This document shows, in pieces, positions 8,093-17,442 of a stretch of 42,348 nucleotides of DNA. The notes below the pieces were generated by a model. That model was not told where the DNA came from and searched no databases. It saw only the letters and a program-made list of their open reading frames with translations. Each line of letters starts with the position of its first letter. The first letter of the stretch is position 1. Source of the stretch: Clostridia bacterium. Lineage in GTDB: Bacteria; Bacillota; Clostridia; TANB77; CAG-465. The position numbers and the translations under genes are program-made. Where the stretch lies: positions 1 through 42,348 of the forward strand of contig JAGAIU010000075.1 of NCBI GenBank assembly GCA_017626395.1, given 5' to 3'.

Positions 8093-8120
8093 ATTACTAT
8101 CTTAAAAGGAGGAATTTAAT

Positions 8121-8180
8121 ATGGTAAAAAGTATATTTTTAACAAATAAACATCATCATCGTAGGAACACTTGTGTCTAA
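8121..8180 (+). CDS. His-codon leader peptide, 19 residues
   Basis: ATG 8121-8123 follows AAAAGGAGGAA (8104-8113), one of the best ribosome binding sites in the window. The peptide is MVKSIFLTNKHHHRRNTCV, with three His codons (8151-8159) then two Arg codons, and stops at 8178. It lies between a strong promoter and a strong terminator ahead of a DapF-fold racemase. This is the layout of an amino-acid attenuation leader, with His (or Arg) as the sensed amino acid. Confidence 0.75.
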   Translation: MVKSIFLTNKHHHRRNTCV

Positions 8181-8302
8181 GATTTTGTATCGTAAGCACA
8201 GGTGTAAAAAGCATGTGCCTACGATAGTTAAAAATATACAATTTGCATATTTGTAAATATATTAAAGGCTATGTAGGATTTAAAATTCACATGGCCTTTT
8301 TT
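8157..8302 (+). promoter_or_regulatory. Attenuator-like RNA leader with competing hairpins
   Basis: Several segments can pair in exclusive ways. ACACTTGTG (8167-8175) pairs with CACAGGTGT (8197-8205). TATCGTAAGCACA (8188-8200) pairs with TGTGCCTACGATA (8214-8226) with one mismatch. CCTACGATAG (8218-8227) can instead pair with CTATGTAGG (8269-8277), which is part of the terminator's left arm, or with ATCGTAGG (8158-8165) over the last His and the Arg codons. The terminator is AAAGGCTATGT (8264-8274) with ACATGGCCTTT (8289-8299) and then a T-run. Ribosome position on the leader peptide would decide which forms. Confidence 0.7.
8264..8302 (+). terminator. Intrinsic terminator ahead of the racemase gene
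   Basis: An 11-base stem with one G-U pair, followed by six T (8297-8302), lies 32 bases before the racemase start codon and after the leader peptide. A terminator in front of a gene and behind its promoter implies attenuation. Confidence 0.8.
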
Positions 8303-8333
8303 GCACCAGTTTTTTAGTTAGGGGGAATTTATA

Positions 8334-9122
8334 ATGATAAGAAAATTTATATTAAATAATAAAGAAATTGAATTTAAAATTTATAATCCGGGAGGAAATA
8401 AAACAGCATTAGTTTATGATAAAAACTATGAGCAATATGAAATATCCAAAATTAATAATTATATTTTAAGTAACTATCCACAGATTGAACAAGTAGGATT
8501 TATATCTAAAGAAAATAATACATTAAAGATGGCTGGCGGTGAATTTTGTGTTAATGCAACAAGATGCACTATATATGATTTTCTTGAAGGAAAAGATGGT
8601 GAAACATCTTTATCTGTATCTGGAGCAAAAAATAAATTATATGGTGGTATTACAGAGAATACTGTTTTTGTTAAAATAGATTTTAAAAACGTTATTAATT
8701 CAATTAGTATAAAGTTACAAAATAACATTTTAAATGGTTATATGGCCAAACTCGATGGAATAGAGCACGTTGTATTAGATTATTCTACAAGTAAAAACTT
8801 TATTAATCTAAATGAAGTTGATTTAAAGAAAATTTGTAAAGAAATAATTATTAATTCAAATAGTACAGAAAAAGCAGTTGGTGTTATATTACTAAAAAAA
8901 GTTAATGATATGACTAAAATATATCCTATTGTGTGGGTTAGAAGTATTGATACATTATATTACGAAACAGCTTGTGGAAGTGGTACAATTGCTGCTTTTA
9001 CATATCTATATAACCAAAGCAATGTAGATAATATTTCCATTTTACAACCATCAGGATATACATTAAAAGTAGAAAAGAAAGATAGTATAGTAATAATTAG
9101 TGGACCTGTTATAGAAGAATAA
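8334..9122 (+). CDS. DapF-fold racemase, possible histidine racemase
   Basis: A 262-residue PLP-independent epimerase. Both catalytic Cys are present: Cys72 in MAGGEFCVNATRC and Cys214 in ETACGSGTIAA. True DapF enzymes have GNGxRC at the first site; the GGEFC-x-NA form is, as I recall, closer to CntK-type histidine racemases of the same superfamily. The upstream leader peptide with three His codons supports histidine as substrate. No cntL/cntM-like genes lie nearby, so a staphylopine pathway is not supported. The start ATG 8334-8336 has AGGGGGAA upstream. Diaminopimelate or another amino acid remains possible. Confidence 0.8.
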   Translation: MIRKFILNNKEIEFKIYNPGGNKTALVYDKNYEQYEISKINNYILSNYPQIEQVGFISKENNTLKMAGGEFCVNATRCTIYDFLEGKDGETSLSVSGAKNKLYGGITENTVFVKIDFKNVINSISIKLQNNILNGYMAKLDGIEHVVLDYSTSKNFINLNEVDLKKICKEIIINSNSTEKAVGVILLKKVNDMTKIYPIVWVRSIDTLYYETACGSGTIAAFTYLYNQSNVDNISILQPSGYTLKVEKKDSIVIISGPVIEE

Positions 9123-9128
9123 AAAAGT

Positions 9129-9157
9129 AAAGAGAAAGAATAAATTCTTTCTCTTTT
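9129..9157. terminator. Bidirectional terminator between racemase and purB
   Basis: A 13-base perfect stem, AAAGAGAAAGAAT (9129-9141) with its complement (9144-9156), flanked by A-runs and T-runs. It serves both converging genes. Confidence 0.85.
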
Positions 9158-9162
9158 AGTTT

Positions 9163-10515
9163 TTATATAAAATCTACTAGATTTGCTGCAAGCCCTGTAT
9201 AAGTTTCTGGTGTTAATTTTAATAATTTTTCTTTATCCTTTTTGTCTATATCTAATTCTTTTACAATTTTTCTTATATCATCAAGAGTTACTTTCTTTCC
9301 TCTTGTTAGATTTTTTAGTAGTTCATATGCATTATCATAACCATTTTTTCTTAAAACTGTTTGAATTGCTTCTGCTAATACTTCTGGATTTTTATCTAGT
9401 TCTTCTTCTAATACACCTTCATTTACTTCCATTTTATTAATAGCTACTATACTTTGTTTAACACTAACTAAAGTATGAGCAAGTGCTACTCCTATATTTC
9501 TTAAATTAGAAGAATCACTTAAATCTCTTTGCATACGAGATATTTGTAAATTATTGTTAAAATTATCTATTATGCTATTTGCTACTCTAACATTTGCCAT
9601 TGAATTTTCATGATTTATTGGATTAACTTTATGTGGCATTACAGACGAACCAGTTTCTGTTCCAATCGTTTTTTGTTTAAAATATCCCATACTTATATAT
9701 GTCCACATATCGCCATTAAAGTCTAATGTTATATTGTTTAACAATTTAATATAACTAAACAACTCGCATATAGTATCATGATTTTCTATCTGTGTTGTAA
9801 GTGGATTGTATTCTAATTCTAAACTTTCTACAAAATGTTTAGTGTATTCTATCCAATCAATATTATCATAAGCAACAACGTGAGCACTATATGTTCCTAC
9901 TGCTCCACTAAATTTCCCTTTAAATTTTATATTCTTTATTTTTTCTAGTATGCTATTCCATCTATATACAAATACAGCTAATTCTTTTCCAACAGTTGTA
10001 GGTGTTGCAGCCTGGCCATGAGTATGTGAAAGCATTGGGAGCCCTTTCCTTATTACAGCTTTCTCTTTTACATTTTCAATTAATTCTTCTATGTTTGGAA
10101 TTATTACTTTTTTCAAGCAATCTTTTAACATTAAAGAATATGCTAAATTATTTACATCCTCAGATGTACACCCAAAGTGTACTAAACACTTATATTTTTC
10201 TAACCCTAACTTTTCAAGTTTTTCTCTAATATAATATTCTATTGCTTTAACATCATGATTAGTAGTTTCTTCTATTTCTTTTACTCTTTTTGCCTCGCTA
10301 ATATCAAAATCTGCATATATATCCATTAATTTATTTGTATTTACTGTTTCTTTTGTAAAGTTATCATCATTTAAAAGTTTTTTTAACCATTCAATTTCAA
10401 TCAATATTCTATATTTTATATATGCATATTCGCTAAAGTATTTGCTTATGTTTTGTGTTAATTTTCTATATCTACCATCTATAGGTGATATCGCAAGTAA
10501 ATTATCTATTTCCAT
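9163..10515 (-). CDS. purB: Adenylosuccinate lyase
   Basis: A 450-residue fumarase/aspartase-superfamily enzyme that makes AICAR from SAICAR and AMP from adenylosuccinate in purine synthesis. Visible motifs are SPIDGRY at 10-16, which marks the E. coli-like PurB subgroup, THGQ at 165-168 with the catalytic His, and the superfamily signature SSVMPHKVNP at 290-299. The gene starts 14 bases after purA and has AGGAG before its ATG, so the two are one operon. Both act in the last two steps to AMP. Confidence 0.97.
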   Translation of the reverse strand: MEIDNLLAISPIDGRYRKLTQNISKYFSEYAYIKYRILIEIEWLKKLLNDDNFTKETVNTNKLMDIYADFDISEAKRVKEIEETTNHDVKAIEYYIREKLEKLGLEKYKCLVHFGCTSEDVNNLAYSLMLKDCLKKVIIPNIEELIENVKEKAVIRKGLPMLSHTHGQAATPTTVGKELAVFVYRWNSILEKIKNIKFKGKFSGAVGTYSAHVVAYDNIDWIEYTKHFVESLELEYNPLTTQIENHDTICELFSYIKLLNNITLDFNGDMWTYISMGYFKQKTIGTETGSSVMPHKVNPINHENSMANVRVANSIIDNFNNNLQISRMQRDLSDSSNLRNIGVALAHTLVSVKQSIVAINKMEVNEGVLEEELDKNPEVLAEAIQTVLRKNGYDNAYELLKNLTRGKKVTLDDIRKIVKELDIDKKDKEKLLKLTPETYTGLAANLVDFI

Positions 10516-10529
10516 ATTTTTTTATTCTC

Positions 10530-11819
<1,290 letters not shown>

Positions 11820-11877
11820 TTAAAAATATATAGATGAATATTTTAACTAAAAAATTATAAATACATATAAAATAAAA

Positions 11878-11917
11878 AAAGATAAGAAGGTAGTATAATC
11901 CTACCTTCTTATCTTTC
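11878..11917 (-). terminator. Perfect 16-bp terminator in the purA leader
   Basis: AAAGATAAGAAGGTAG (11878-11893) pairs perfectly with 11901-11916. On the minus strand the hairpin is followed by a U-run (complement of 11871-11877). The 5' arm on the minus strand is the last five codons and stop of the small ORF 11901-12002. It lies about 77 bases before the purA start. Confidence 0.85.
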
Positions 11918-12002
11918 TTGTATGTTCAGCAAATCTACAAGTATGTTTCAACTTGTAAACATCATTTAATATATACTTATTAAATTTCAGTCTTATTTGC
12001 AT
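11901..12002 (-). CDS. Small ORF in the purA leader, 33 residues
   Basis: ATG 12000-12002 follows AGGTG and opens 33 codons starting MQIRLKFNKYILNDVYKLKH and ending HTRKIRR. The peptide is basic (10 Arg/Lys) and unlike any family I know. It is the first ORF after a consensus promoter at 12031-12059. Its final codons form one arm of the terminator, so ribosomes reaching the stop would block the hairpin. It could be a regulatory leader peptide for purA-purB or an independent small protein. Confidence 0.55.
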   Translation of the reverse strand: MQIRLKFNKYILNDVYKLKHTCRFAEHTRKIRR

Positions 12003-12030
12003 ATTATCACCTACTATTTTTTACATATTA

Positions 12031-12059
12031 AGTATATAGCATTGATTTTAAATTGTCAA
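12031..12059 (-). promoter_or_regulatory. Promoter for the purA leader
   Basis: Minus strand TTGACA (12059-12054), 17 bases, TATACT (12036-12031). I see no comparable promoter between the terminator and purA. Confidence 0.8.
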
Positions 12060-12116
12060 ACAAAAAATATAACTTTTAAAATTTTTTAATATAAACTATA
12101 TCTGTAATAAATAAAA

Positions 12117-12146
12117 AAAGAGAAAGTATTAATTTACTTTCTCTTT
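12117..12146 (-). terminator. Terminator of the phosphoesterase gene
   Basis: AAAGAGAAAGTA (12117-12128) pairs with TACTTTCTCTTT (12135-12146), overlapping the gene's last codons; an A-run lies at 12111-12117. Confidence 0.75.
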
Positions 12147-12979
12147 AACGTTGTTATACTTATTTCTGGCGGATTAAATATTCTAATTGGTTTGGTTGAA
12201 TTACCTACTCCTCTACTAATTATTATTTGACTCTCTCTTCTTTTATGTGTTCCAGCTGCAAGTCTTGTAAATACCCAAAATCTTCTCGGAGCAACAAGAC
12301 CAAATCCAAATAATCGTATACCTCCACCATGTAAATGTCCAGAATATATTAAATCATAACCCAGTCTTGAATATGCTTCAAAATTTAATGGATCATGTGC
12401 TAATAGTATATTAAAATTATTTGTATCAACAGTTCCTAAATCTACTAAATGATTTCTTTTATTTTTCTCTACAACATCATTTGTTAATTCTTTTCTTGAT
12501 TGTAAATGGTTAAAATTATATGTTAATCCATGAATATAAATTTTCTCTTCATTTCTTTCAATATATGTTTTTTCGTTATCTAAAACAATTACACCTAAAG
12601 CTTCTAGTTCTGTTCTAAATTGCCATAGTCTTTTCCAGTTTAGTTCTAGTTCATGGTTTCCATATATAAAATACTTCTTTTTACAGTTAAGTTGTTTGAT
12701 AAATTCAATAGCAGGTTTATAATCTTTAACTTGTCTTATAATAAAATCTCCTGTCATTACTATAATATCTACATCTTGTTTGTTAATTAAGTTAATAAGT
12801 TTTCTATTATTTTTACCATATTGTGTACAATGCCAATCAGATAGATGTAATATTTTAAAATTATTAAAGCTTTCTGGTAACTTTTCACTTTCTATTTTAT
12901 ATTTAGTAACAAATATAACTTTGTAATTTATATATAAAAATATACTCAATAAAACTATAATTATTATTGCTATATACAT
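12134..12979 (-). CDS. Membrane-anchored metallophosphoesterase (YkuE-like)
   Basis: A 281-residue calcineurin-like phosphoesterase with an N-terminal membrane helix at about 3-20. The metal ligands are in order: DWH (Asp48, His50), TGDF (Asp78), YGNHE (Asn108, His109), AHDPL (about 195) and SGHLHGGG (about 213-220). The N-terminal helix plus this motif set matches YkuE-type enzymes, which act on lipid-linked or other phosphodiesters at the membrane. The start has AAGGAGAAG upstream, with a likely promoter (TTGAAG, 17 bases, TATTAT). Single-gene unit. Confidence 0.85.
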   Translation of the reverse strand: MYIAIIIIVLLSIFLYINYKVIFVTKYKIESEKLPESFNNFKILHLSDWHCTQYGKNNRKLINLINKQDVDIIVMTGDFIIRQVKDYKPAIEFIKQLNCKKKYFIYGNHELELNWKRLWQFRTELEALGVIVLDNEKTYIERNEEKIYIHGLTYNFNHLQSRKELTNDVVEKNKRNHLVDLGTVDTNNFNILLAHDPLNFEAYSRLGYDLIYSGHLHGGGIRLFGFGLVAPRRFWVFTRLAAGTHKRRESQIIISRGVGNSTKPIRIFNPPEISITTLKRK

Positions 12980-13036
12980 TCTCTTCTCCTTTTCAGATTT
13001 ATAATATCATAAATCCCTTTTTTCTTCAACAAACAA

Positions 13037-13065
13037 AATAACAGTAGATAAATTCTACTGTTATT
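13037..13065 (-). terminator. Terminator of PspC gene 1
   Basis: A perfect 12-base stem, AATAACAGTAGA (13037-13048) with 13054-13065, just after the stop at 13074 on the minus strand. The tail is only weakly T-rich. Confidence 0.6.
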
Positions 13066-13073
13066 CTTTAATA

Positions 13074-13259
13074 TTACTCATCAGGCATAATAAGTGCACA
13101 GATTATATATATTAATATTCCTGTACCATAAAACAAAGTTAATATAGCCCATACTAATCTAACCCATATTGAATCAAATCCGAAGTATTCTGCAATACCT
13201 CCACAAACTCCACAGATTTTTTTATCTGTGCTTGATTTACGCATTTTTTTTCCTTGCAT
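13074..13259 (-). CDS. PspC-domain small membrane protein, copy 1
   Basis: A 61-residue protein that is little more than a PspC domain: KICGVCGGIAEYFG at about 14-27, then a membrane helix (VRLVWAILTLFYGTGILIYIICAL) and the family ending MPDE. PspC proteins belong to envelope-stress responses. ATG 13257-13259 lies eight bases after AGGAGG. A paralogue lies upstream at 13430-13621, and both have the same upstream element, so they are probably co-regulated. Confidence 0.9.
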   Translation of the reverse strand: MQGKKMRKSSTDKKICGVCGGIAEYFGFDSIWVRLVWAILTLFYGTGILIYIICALIMPDE

Positions 13260-13318
13260 AAAAATTCCTCCTCAATTCATATTTTAGAAAAATTGATGAT
13301 AATCATATTGGTGTACCT

Positions 13319-13337
13319 GCTCTAAATTTTTAGAAAC
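13319..13337. promoter_or_regulatory. Inverted repeat upstream of PspC gene 1
   Basis: CTCTAA (13320-13325) faces TTAGAAAC, an imperfect copy of the perfect repeat at 13680-13697. The surrounding block, including TTTTAGAAAAATTG nearer the gene, is shared by both PspC genes. Confidence 0.45.
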
Positions 13338-13400
13338 AATCTTATTTTTTCTAATGGAGATATTATAACATCATTTTTATGTAAAATCAAGTATTAAAAA

Positions 13401-13422
13401 AGAGAAGTTTTTAAACTTCTCT
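13401..13422 (-). terminator. Terminator of PspC gene 2
   Basis: AGAGAAGTTT (13401-13410) pairs with AAACTTCTCT (13413-13422); the A-run at 13395-13400 gives the U-tract. Confidence 0.7.
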
Positions 13423-13429
13423 CAATTTT

Positions 13430-13621
13430 TTACTCATCTGGCATAGCTATAGCACATATAATATATGCCGCTAATCCAATCTCAAATTTAATTAAACTTA
13501 CAATACACCATATAAGTCTAATCCAAAACGAACTAATCCCTAAGTATTCGGCTATTCCACCACATACTCCAAATATTTTGTCGTCCTTACTAGACTTACA
13601 CAATTTCTTTTTATTTTGCAT
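13430..13621 (-). CDS. PspC-domain small membrane protein, copy 2
   Basis: A 63-residue PspC protein from ATG 13619-13621, eight bases after AGGAGG. A TTG six bases further upstream is in frame but less likely. It has DKIFGVCGGIAEYLG, a hydrophobic helix with IRLIWCIVSLIKF and the ending MPDE, about 55-60% identical to copy 1 by eye. It is separated from copy 1 by a terminator, so each has its own promoter region. The likely role is envelope-stress sensing or protection. Confidence 0.9.
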   Translation of the reverse strand: MQNKKKLCKSSKDDKIFGVCGGIAEYLGISSFWIRLIWCIVSLIKFEIGLAAYIICAIAMPDE

Positions 13622-13679
13622 ATGCAAAACCTCCTCAATTTAATATTTTAGAAAATTGCTGTATTGTACATATTGACCT

Positions 13680-13697
13680 GTTCTAAATTATTAGAAC
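13680..13697. promoter_or_regulatory. Perfect inverted repeat upstream of PspC gene 2
   Basis: GTTCTAA (13680-13686) and TTAGAAC (13691-13697) around ATTA. The element and its spacing to the gene are duplicated upstream of copy 1, which suggests a regulator binding site. Confidence 0.55.
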
Positions 13698-13763
13698 TAT
13701 TTCCTTTTTCTCACATTAACAATTATAGCACTGTTCTTATGTAAAGTCAATAACAATATAAAA

Positions 13764-13784
13764 GAGAAAGTGTTTAACTTTCTC
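13764..13784 (-). terminator. Terminator of the ABC exporter operon
   Basis: GAGAAAGT (13764-13771) pairs with ACTTTCTC (13777-13784), just downstream of the stop at 13794; the tail is A/T rich. Confidence 0.6.
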
Positions 13785-13793
13785 CTTAAATTT

Positions 13794-15707
13794 TTATTCA
13801 AGTTCAAATGCACCAGTATATAATTGATAATATTGGCCTTTAGCAGCTATAAGTTCATCATGTGAACCTCTTTCTATTATTCTACCATGATCAAGTACCA
13901 TTATAGCTTTTGAATCTCTAACAGTAGATAATCTATGTGCTATAACAAATACTGTTCTACCTTCCATTAATTTATCCATACCTTCTTGAACTATTTTTTC
14001 TGTTCTCGTATCAATAGAAGATGTTGCTTCATCTAGTATCATAACAGGTGGATCATTTATTGCAGCTCTTGCAATAGCAAGTAATTGTCTTTGCCCTTGA
14101 GATAATTGTGCTCCATTATTTGTAAGCATTGTATCATACCCATCCGGTAAATGCATAATAAAATTATGAGCATTAGCAAGTTTAGCAGCTTCAATTACTT
14201 GTTCATCTGTTGCATCTTCGCAACCATACTTAATATTATCTCTTATTGTACCTGTAAATAAGTTAGTATCTTGTAATACCATTCCTAATGATTTTCTTAA
14301 ATCATCTTTTTTAATTTTATTAATATTAATTCCATCATATCTAATTTTCCCATCTTCAATATCATAGAATCTATTAATTAAATTCATTATTGTTGTTTTA
14401 CCAGCACCAGTTGCACCAACAAATGCAATTTTTTGTCCTGGTTTCGCATATACAGAAACATTGTGTAAAACTGTTTTGTTAGGTTCATATCCAAAATCTA
14501 CATCTACAAATTCAATATGTCCTTTTACTTCAACATAATCTAAAGTTCCATCATGATGTGGATGCTTCCATGCCCAAATACCTGTTTTCTCTTCACATTC
14601 AACAAGTTCACCATTTACTCTTTTAGCATTTACTAATGTTACGTATCCTTTATCTTCTTCTGGCTTTTCATCCATCATTTCAAATATTCTACTAGCACCA
14701 GCTAAAGCCATAATTACAGAGTTTAATTGGTTAGTCATTTGTTGAATTGGCATATTAAATCCTTTAGTGAAGTTTAAGAAAGATACTATTGTACCAGGTG
14801 TTAGTCCGCCAATTCCATTTATTGCCATTACAGTACCTGTAAGTGCAACCAAAACATATTCTAAATTACCTAAATTACCTGCAATAGGCATCATGTTATT
14901 TGCATATTTATTTGCAGTGTACATATCTGTAAATAGTTGATCATTTAATTTATCAAATTCTTCTATTGCTTTTCCTTCATGTGTAAATACTTTAATTACT
15001 TTTTGTCCACTTATCATTTCTTCAACATATCCATTAACTGTTGCTAAAGATTTTTGTTGTGAAACGAAATATTTAGAGCTTATTTTAACAAATGAGCTTG
15101 TTATAAACATTATTAAACTTGTGAATACTACAACAAATATTGTAAGTATAGGGCTTAATATTAACATTGATACAAAGGTTGAAACAATTGACATAGTAGA
15201 TGATACAAAGTTAGGTAAAGACTGAGATATCATTTGTCTTAATGTATCTGTATCATTAGTATAGTGACTCATTATTTCACCGTGTGTATGTGTATCAAAA
15301 TACTTGATTGGTAATTCTTCCATTTTATCAAACATATCATCACGAATATCTTTTAATACACTCTGTGACACAACTGCCATTATTCTATTATATACATATG
15401 TACTAACTATACCAACTAAATACATACATCCTAGTGTAGCAATTGCTTTTAATAACCCATCAAATACAGGATTTGGTGTATTTAATAATGGAGTAATATA
15501 GTCGTCAATTAAAGTTCTTAAAAATAGTGTTCCCCTTACATTAGCTAGCGAACTAACAATTATACATATTACTACTATAGCTAATTGTAGTTTATGTCCT
15601 TTAGTGATATATTTTAATACTCTTTTGAAAGTTCCTTTATTTACTTTTCCTCTAGGACCTCTCATCATTGCTGCACCTCTGCCTTTTGGCATTTCTCCTC
15701 TAGCCAT
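13794..15707 (-). CDS. Heterodimeric ABC exporter subunit with intact ATP site
   Basis: A 637-residue half-transporter: a membrane domain with six helices (about 35-340), a roughly 60-residue linker with a WAWKHPHHDG segment, and an ATPase domain. Walker A GATGAGKTT is near 430, the signature reads LSQGQRQ, Walker B VMILDEATSS has the catalytic Glu, and AHRLST has the switch His. It overlaps the upstream subunit by 8 bases. With its partner it should form a multidrug or peptide exporter of the BmrCD/TM287-288 type. The marR gene at the operon's start suggests drug-induced expression. Substrate not predictable. Confidence 0.92.
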   Translation of the reverse strand: MARGEMPKGRGAAMMRGPRGKVNKGTFKRVLKYITKGHKLQLAIVVICIIVSSLANVRGTLFLRTLIDDYITPLLNTPNPVFDGLLKAIATLGCMYLVGIVSTYVYNRIMAVVSQSVLKDIRDDMFDKMEELPIKYFDTHTHGEIMSHYTNDTDTLRQMISQSLPNFVSSTMSIVSTFVSMLILSPILTIFVVVFTSLIMFITSSFVKISSKYFVSQQKSLATVNGYVEEMISGQKVIKVFTHEGKAIEEFDKLNDQLFTDMYTANKYANNMMPIAGNLGNLEYVLVALTGTVMAINGIGGLTPGTIVSFLNFTKGFNMPIQQMTNQLNSVIMALAGASRIFEMMDEKPEEDKGYVTLVNAKRVNGELVECEEKTGIWAWKHPHHDGTLDYVEVKGHIEFVDVDFGYEPNKTVLHNVSVYAKPGQKIAFVGATGAGKTTIMNLINRFYDIEDGKIRYDGININKIKKDDLRKSLGMVLQDTNLFTGTIRDNIKYGCEDATDEQVIEAAKLANAHNFIMHLPDGYDTMLTNNGAQLSQGQRQLLAIARAAINDPPVMILDEATSSIDTRTEKIVQEGMDKLMEGRTVFVIAHRLSTVRDSKAIMVLDHGRIIERGSHDELIAAKGQYYQLYTGAFELE

Positions 15708-17442
15708 TTATATCACTTCCTTTCATTTGAGATTCATATACATCTTTGTATATCTCATTTGTAGCAAGTAACTTTTCATGTGTTCCAAATCCATTTATTT
15801 TACCATCATCTATAACAATAATTTTATCTGCATCTTCTATAGAAGATATTCTTTGTGCAATTATTATTTTAGTTGTATTTGGGATTTCTTCTCTAAAAGC
15901 TTTTCTAATTAAGCTGTCTGTTTTAGTATCAACAGCACTTGTAGAGTCATCTAAAATTAAGATTTTTGGTTTCTTTAATAATGCTCTAGCAATACATAGT
16001 CTTTGCTTTTGACCACCAGATACATTTGTTCCACCTTGTTCAATATATGTGTCATATTTATCTGGGAAACTTTGAATAAATTCATCTGCTTGAGCAAGTT
16101 TACATACTCTTTGTACATCCTCAAGAGAAGCATTTTCATCTCCCCATTTAATATTTTCTGTTATAGTTCCAGAGAATAATACGTTCTTTTGAAGAACACA
16201 TGATACTTCATCACGTAATGATTTAATATCATAATCTCTAACATCTATTCCTGCTACTTTAACAGAACCTTCTGTTACATCGTATAATCTTGGTATTAAG
16301 TTTACAAGTGTAGATTTACCAGAACCTGTTCCACCAATTATACCAATTGTTTCTCCACTTTTAATCTTAATATTTATATCTGTTAAACATTCTTTATCTT
16401 TGTCATCTACATAGCTAAATGATACATTATCAAATTCAATATCCCCATTTTTAACTTCCTTAATTGCATTTTCTTTATTTTTAATGCTTGGTTCTTCTAT
16501 TAAAACTTCATAAATTCTATTAGCTGATGAACTAGCAATAGTCATCATCATTACTACCATAGATATCATCATTAGGCTAGATAATATTTGTGTTGAATAA
16601 GTAATGAATGTAGATAATTGTCCTGTAGTAAGGTCAGTCATATTTGTATTTACTATTATTTGAGCACCAAACCATGAAATTAAAATTATGCATAAATATA
16701 TAGCAAATTGCATAACAGGTGAGTTTAATGCCATAATTTTTTCTGCTTTACTAAACGAATCGAAAATATCTTTAGATACTTTTTTAAATTTCTTTTTCTC
16801 TTTTTCTTCAGTTACAAAAGATTTTACTACTCTTATTCCATTTACGTTTTCTTCTACAACTGCATTTAAATTATCATATTTTTTAAACACACTATCCATT
16901 ATTGGATGAACATATCTAAGTCCTAAAAATAGTGCAATTGCTACTAGTGGAACTACAAGTAATAATATAAGTGATAATTTTGAATTTATGCTTATTGCCA
17001 TAATTACAGATGATATAAGCATAAGTGGTGCTCTAACTGTAATTCTTGTTAGCATTTGAAATGCTTGTTGCACGTTACTTACATCTGTTGTTAAACGAGT
17101 AACTAAACTTGCAGTAGAAAATTTATCTATATTAGAAAATGAAAAATCTTGTACTTTGTAATATAAATCTTTTCTTAAATTTTTAGCAAATCCACCAGAA
17201 GCTTTAGCTGCTAATACCCCAGATAAGCAACCAAAAATTAATGCTAAGAATGCTGTTAATACAAGTTGTAATCCTATTTTATAAACAGCACTCATTTCAC
17301 CTGCATAAACACCTTCATCAATTAACTTTGCCATTAATAATGGAATTATTACATCCATTACAACTTCTAAAGTAACAAAAACTGGTGTTAAAAGTGCAGG
17401 CTTTTTAAATTCTCTTACTGATTTTCCTAATGTTTTTAACAT
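15700..17442 (-). CDS. Heterodimeric ABC exporter subunit with degenerate ATP site
   Basis: A 580-residue half-transporter with an N-terminal six-helix domain (about 15-310) and an ATPase domain. Walker A GGTGSGKST is near 370, the signature reads VSGGQKQR, but Walker B ends LDDSTS (Asp in place of the catalytic Glu) and the switch His is replaced by Gln (IIAQRISS). These are the changes found in the inactive half-site of heterodimeric exporters. Its start overlaps the marR stop (ATGTTAA) and its end overlaps the next subunit, so all three are translationally coupled. Confidence 0.92.
   Translation of the reverse strand: MLKTLGKSVREFKKPALLTPVFVTLEVVMDVIIPLLMAKLIDEGVYAGEMSAVYKIGLQLVLTAFLALIFGCLSGVLAAKASGGFAKNLRKDLYYKVQDFSFSNIDKFSTASLVTRLTTDVSNVQQAFQMLTRITVRAPLMLISSVIMAISINSKLSLILLLVVPLVAIALFLGLRYVHPIMDSVFKKYDNLNAVVEENVNGIRVVKSFVTEEKEKKKFKKVSKDIFDSFSKAEKIMALNSPVMQFAIYLCIILISWFGAQIIVNTNMTDLTTGQLSTFITYSTQILSSLMMISMVVMMMTIASSSANRIYEVLIEEPSIKNKENAIKEVKNGDIEFDNVSFSYVDDKDKECLTDINIKIKSGETIGIIGGTGSGKSTLVNLIPRLYDVTEGSVKVAGIDVRDYDIKSLRDEVSCVLQKNVLFSGTITENIKWGDENASLEDVQRVCKLAQADEFIQSFPDKYDTYIEQGGTNVSGGQKQRLCIARALLKKPKILILDDSTSAVDTKTDSLIRKAFREEIPNTTKIIIAQRISSIEDADKIIVIDDGKINGFGTHEKLLATNEIYKDVYESQMKGSDING

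Noticed and set aside
8100..8334. T-box riboswitch before the racemase
   Set aside because: No T-box core sequence is visible, and the short ORF with His codons explains the terminator better.
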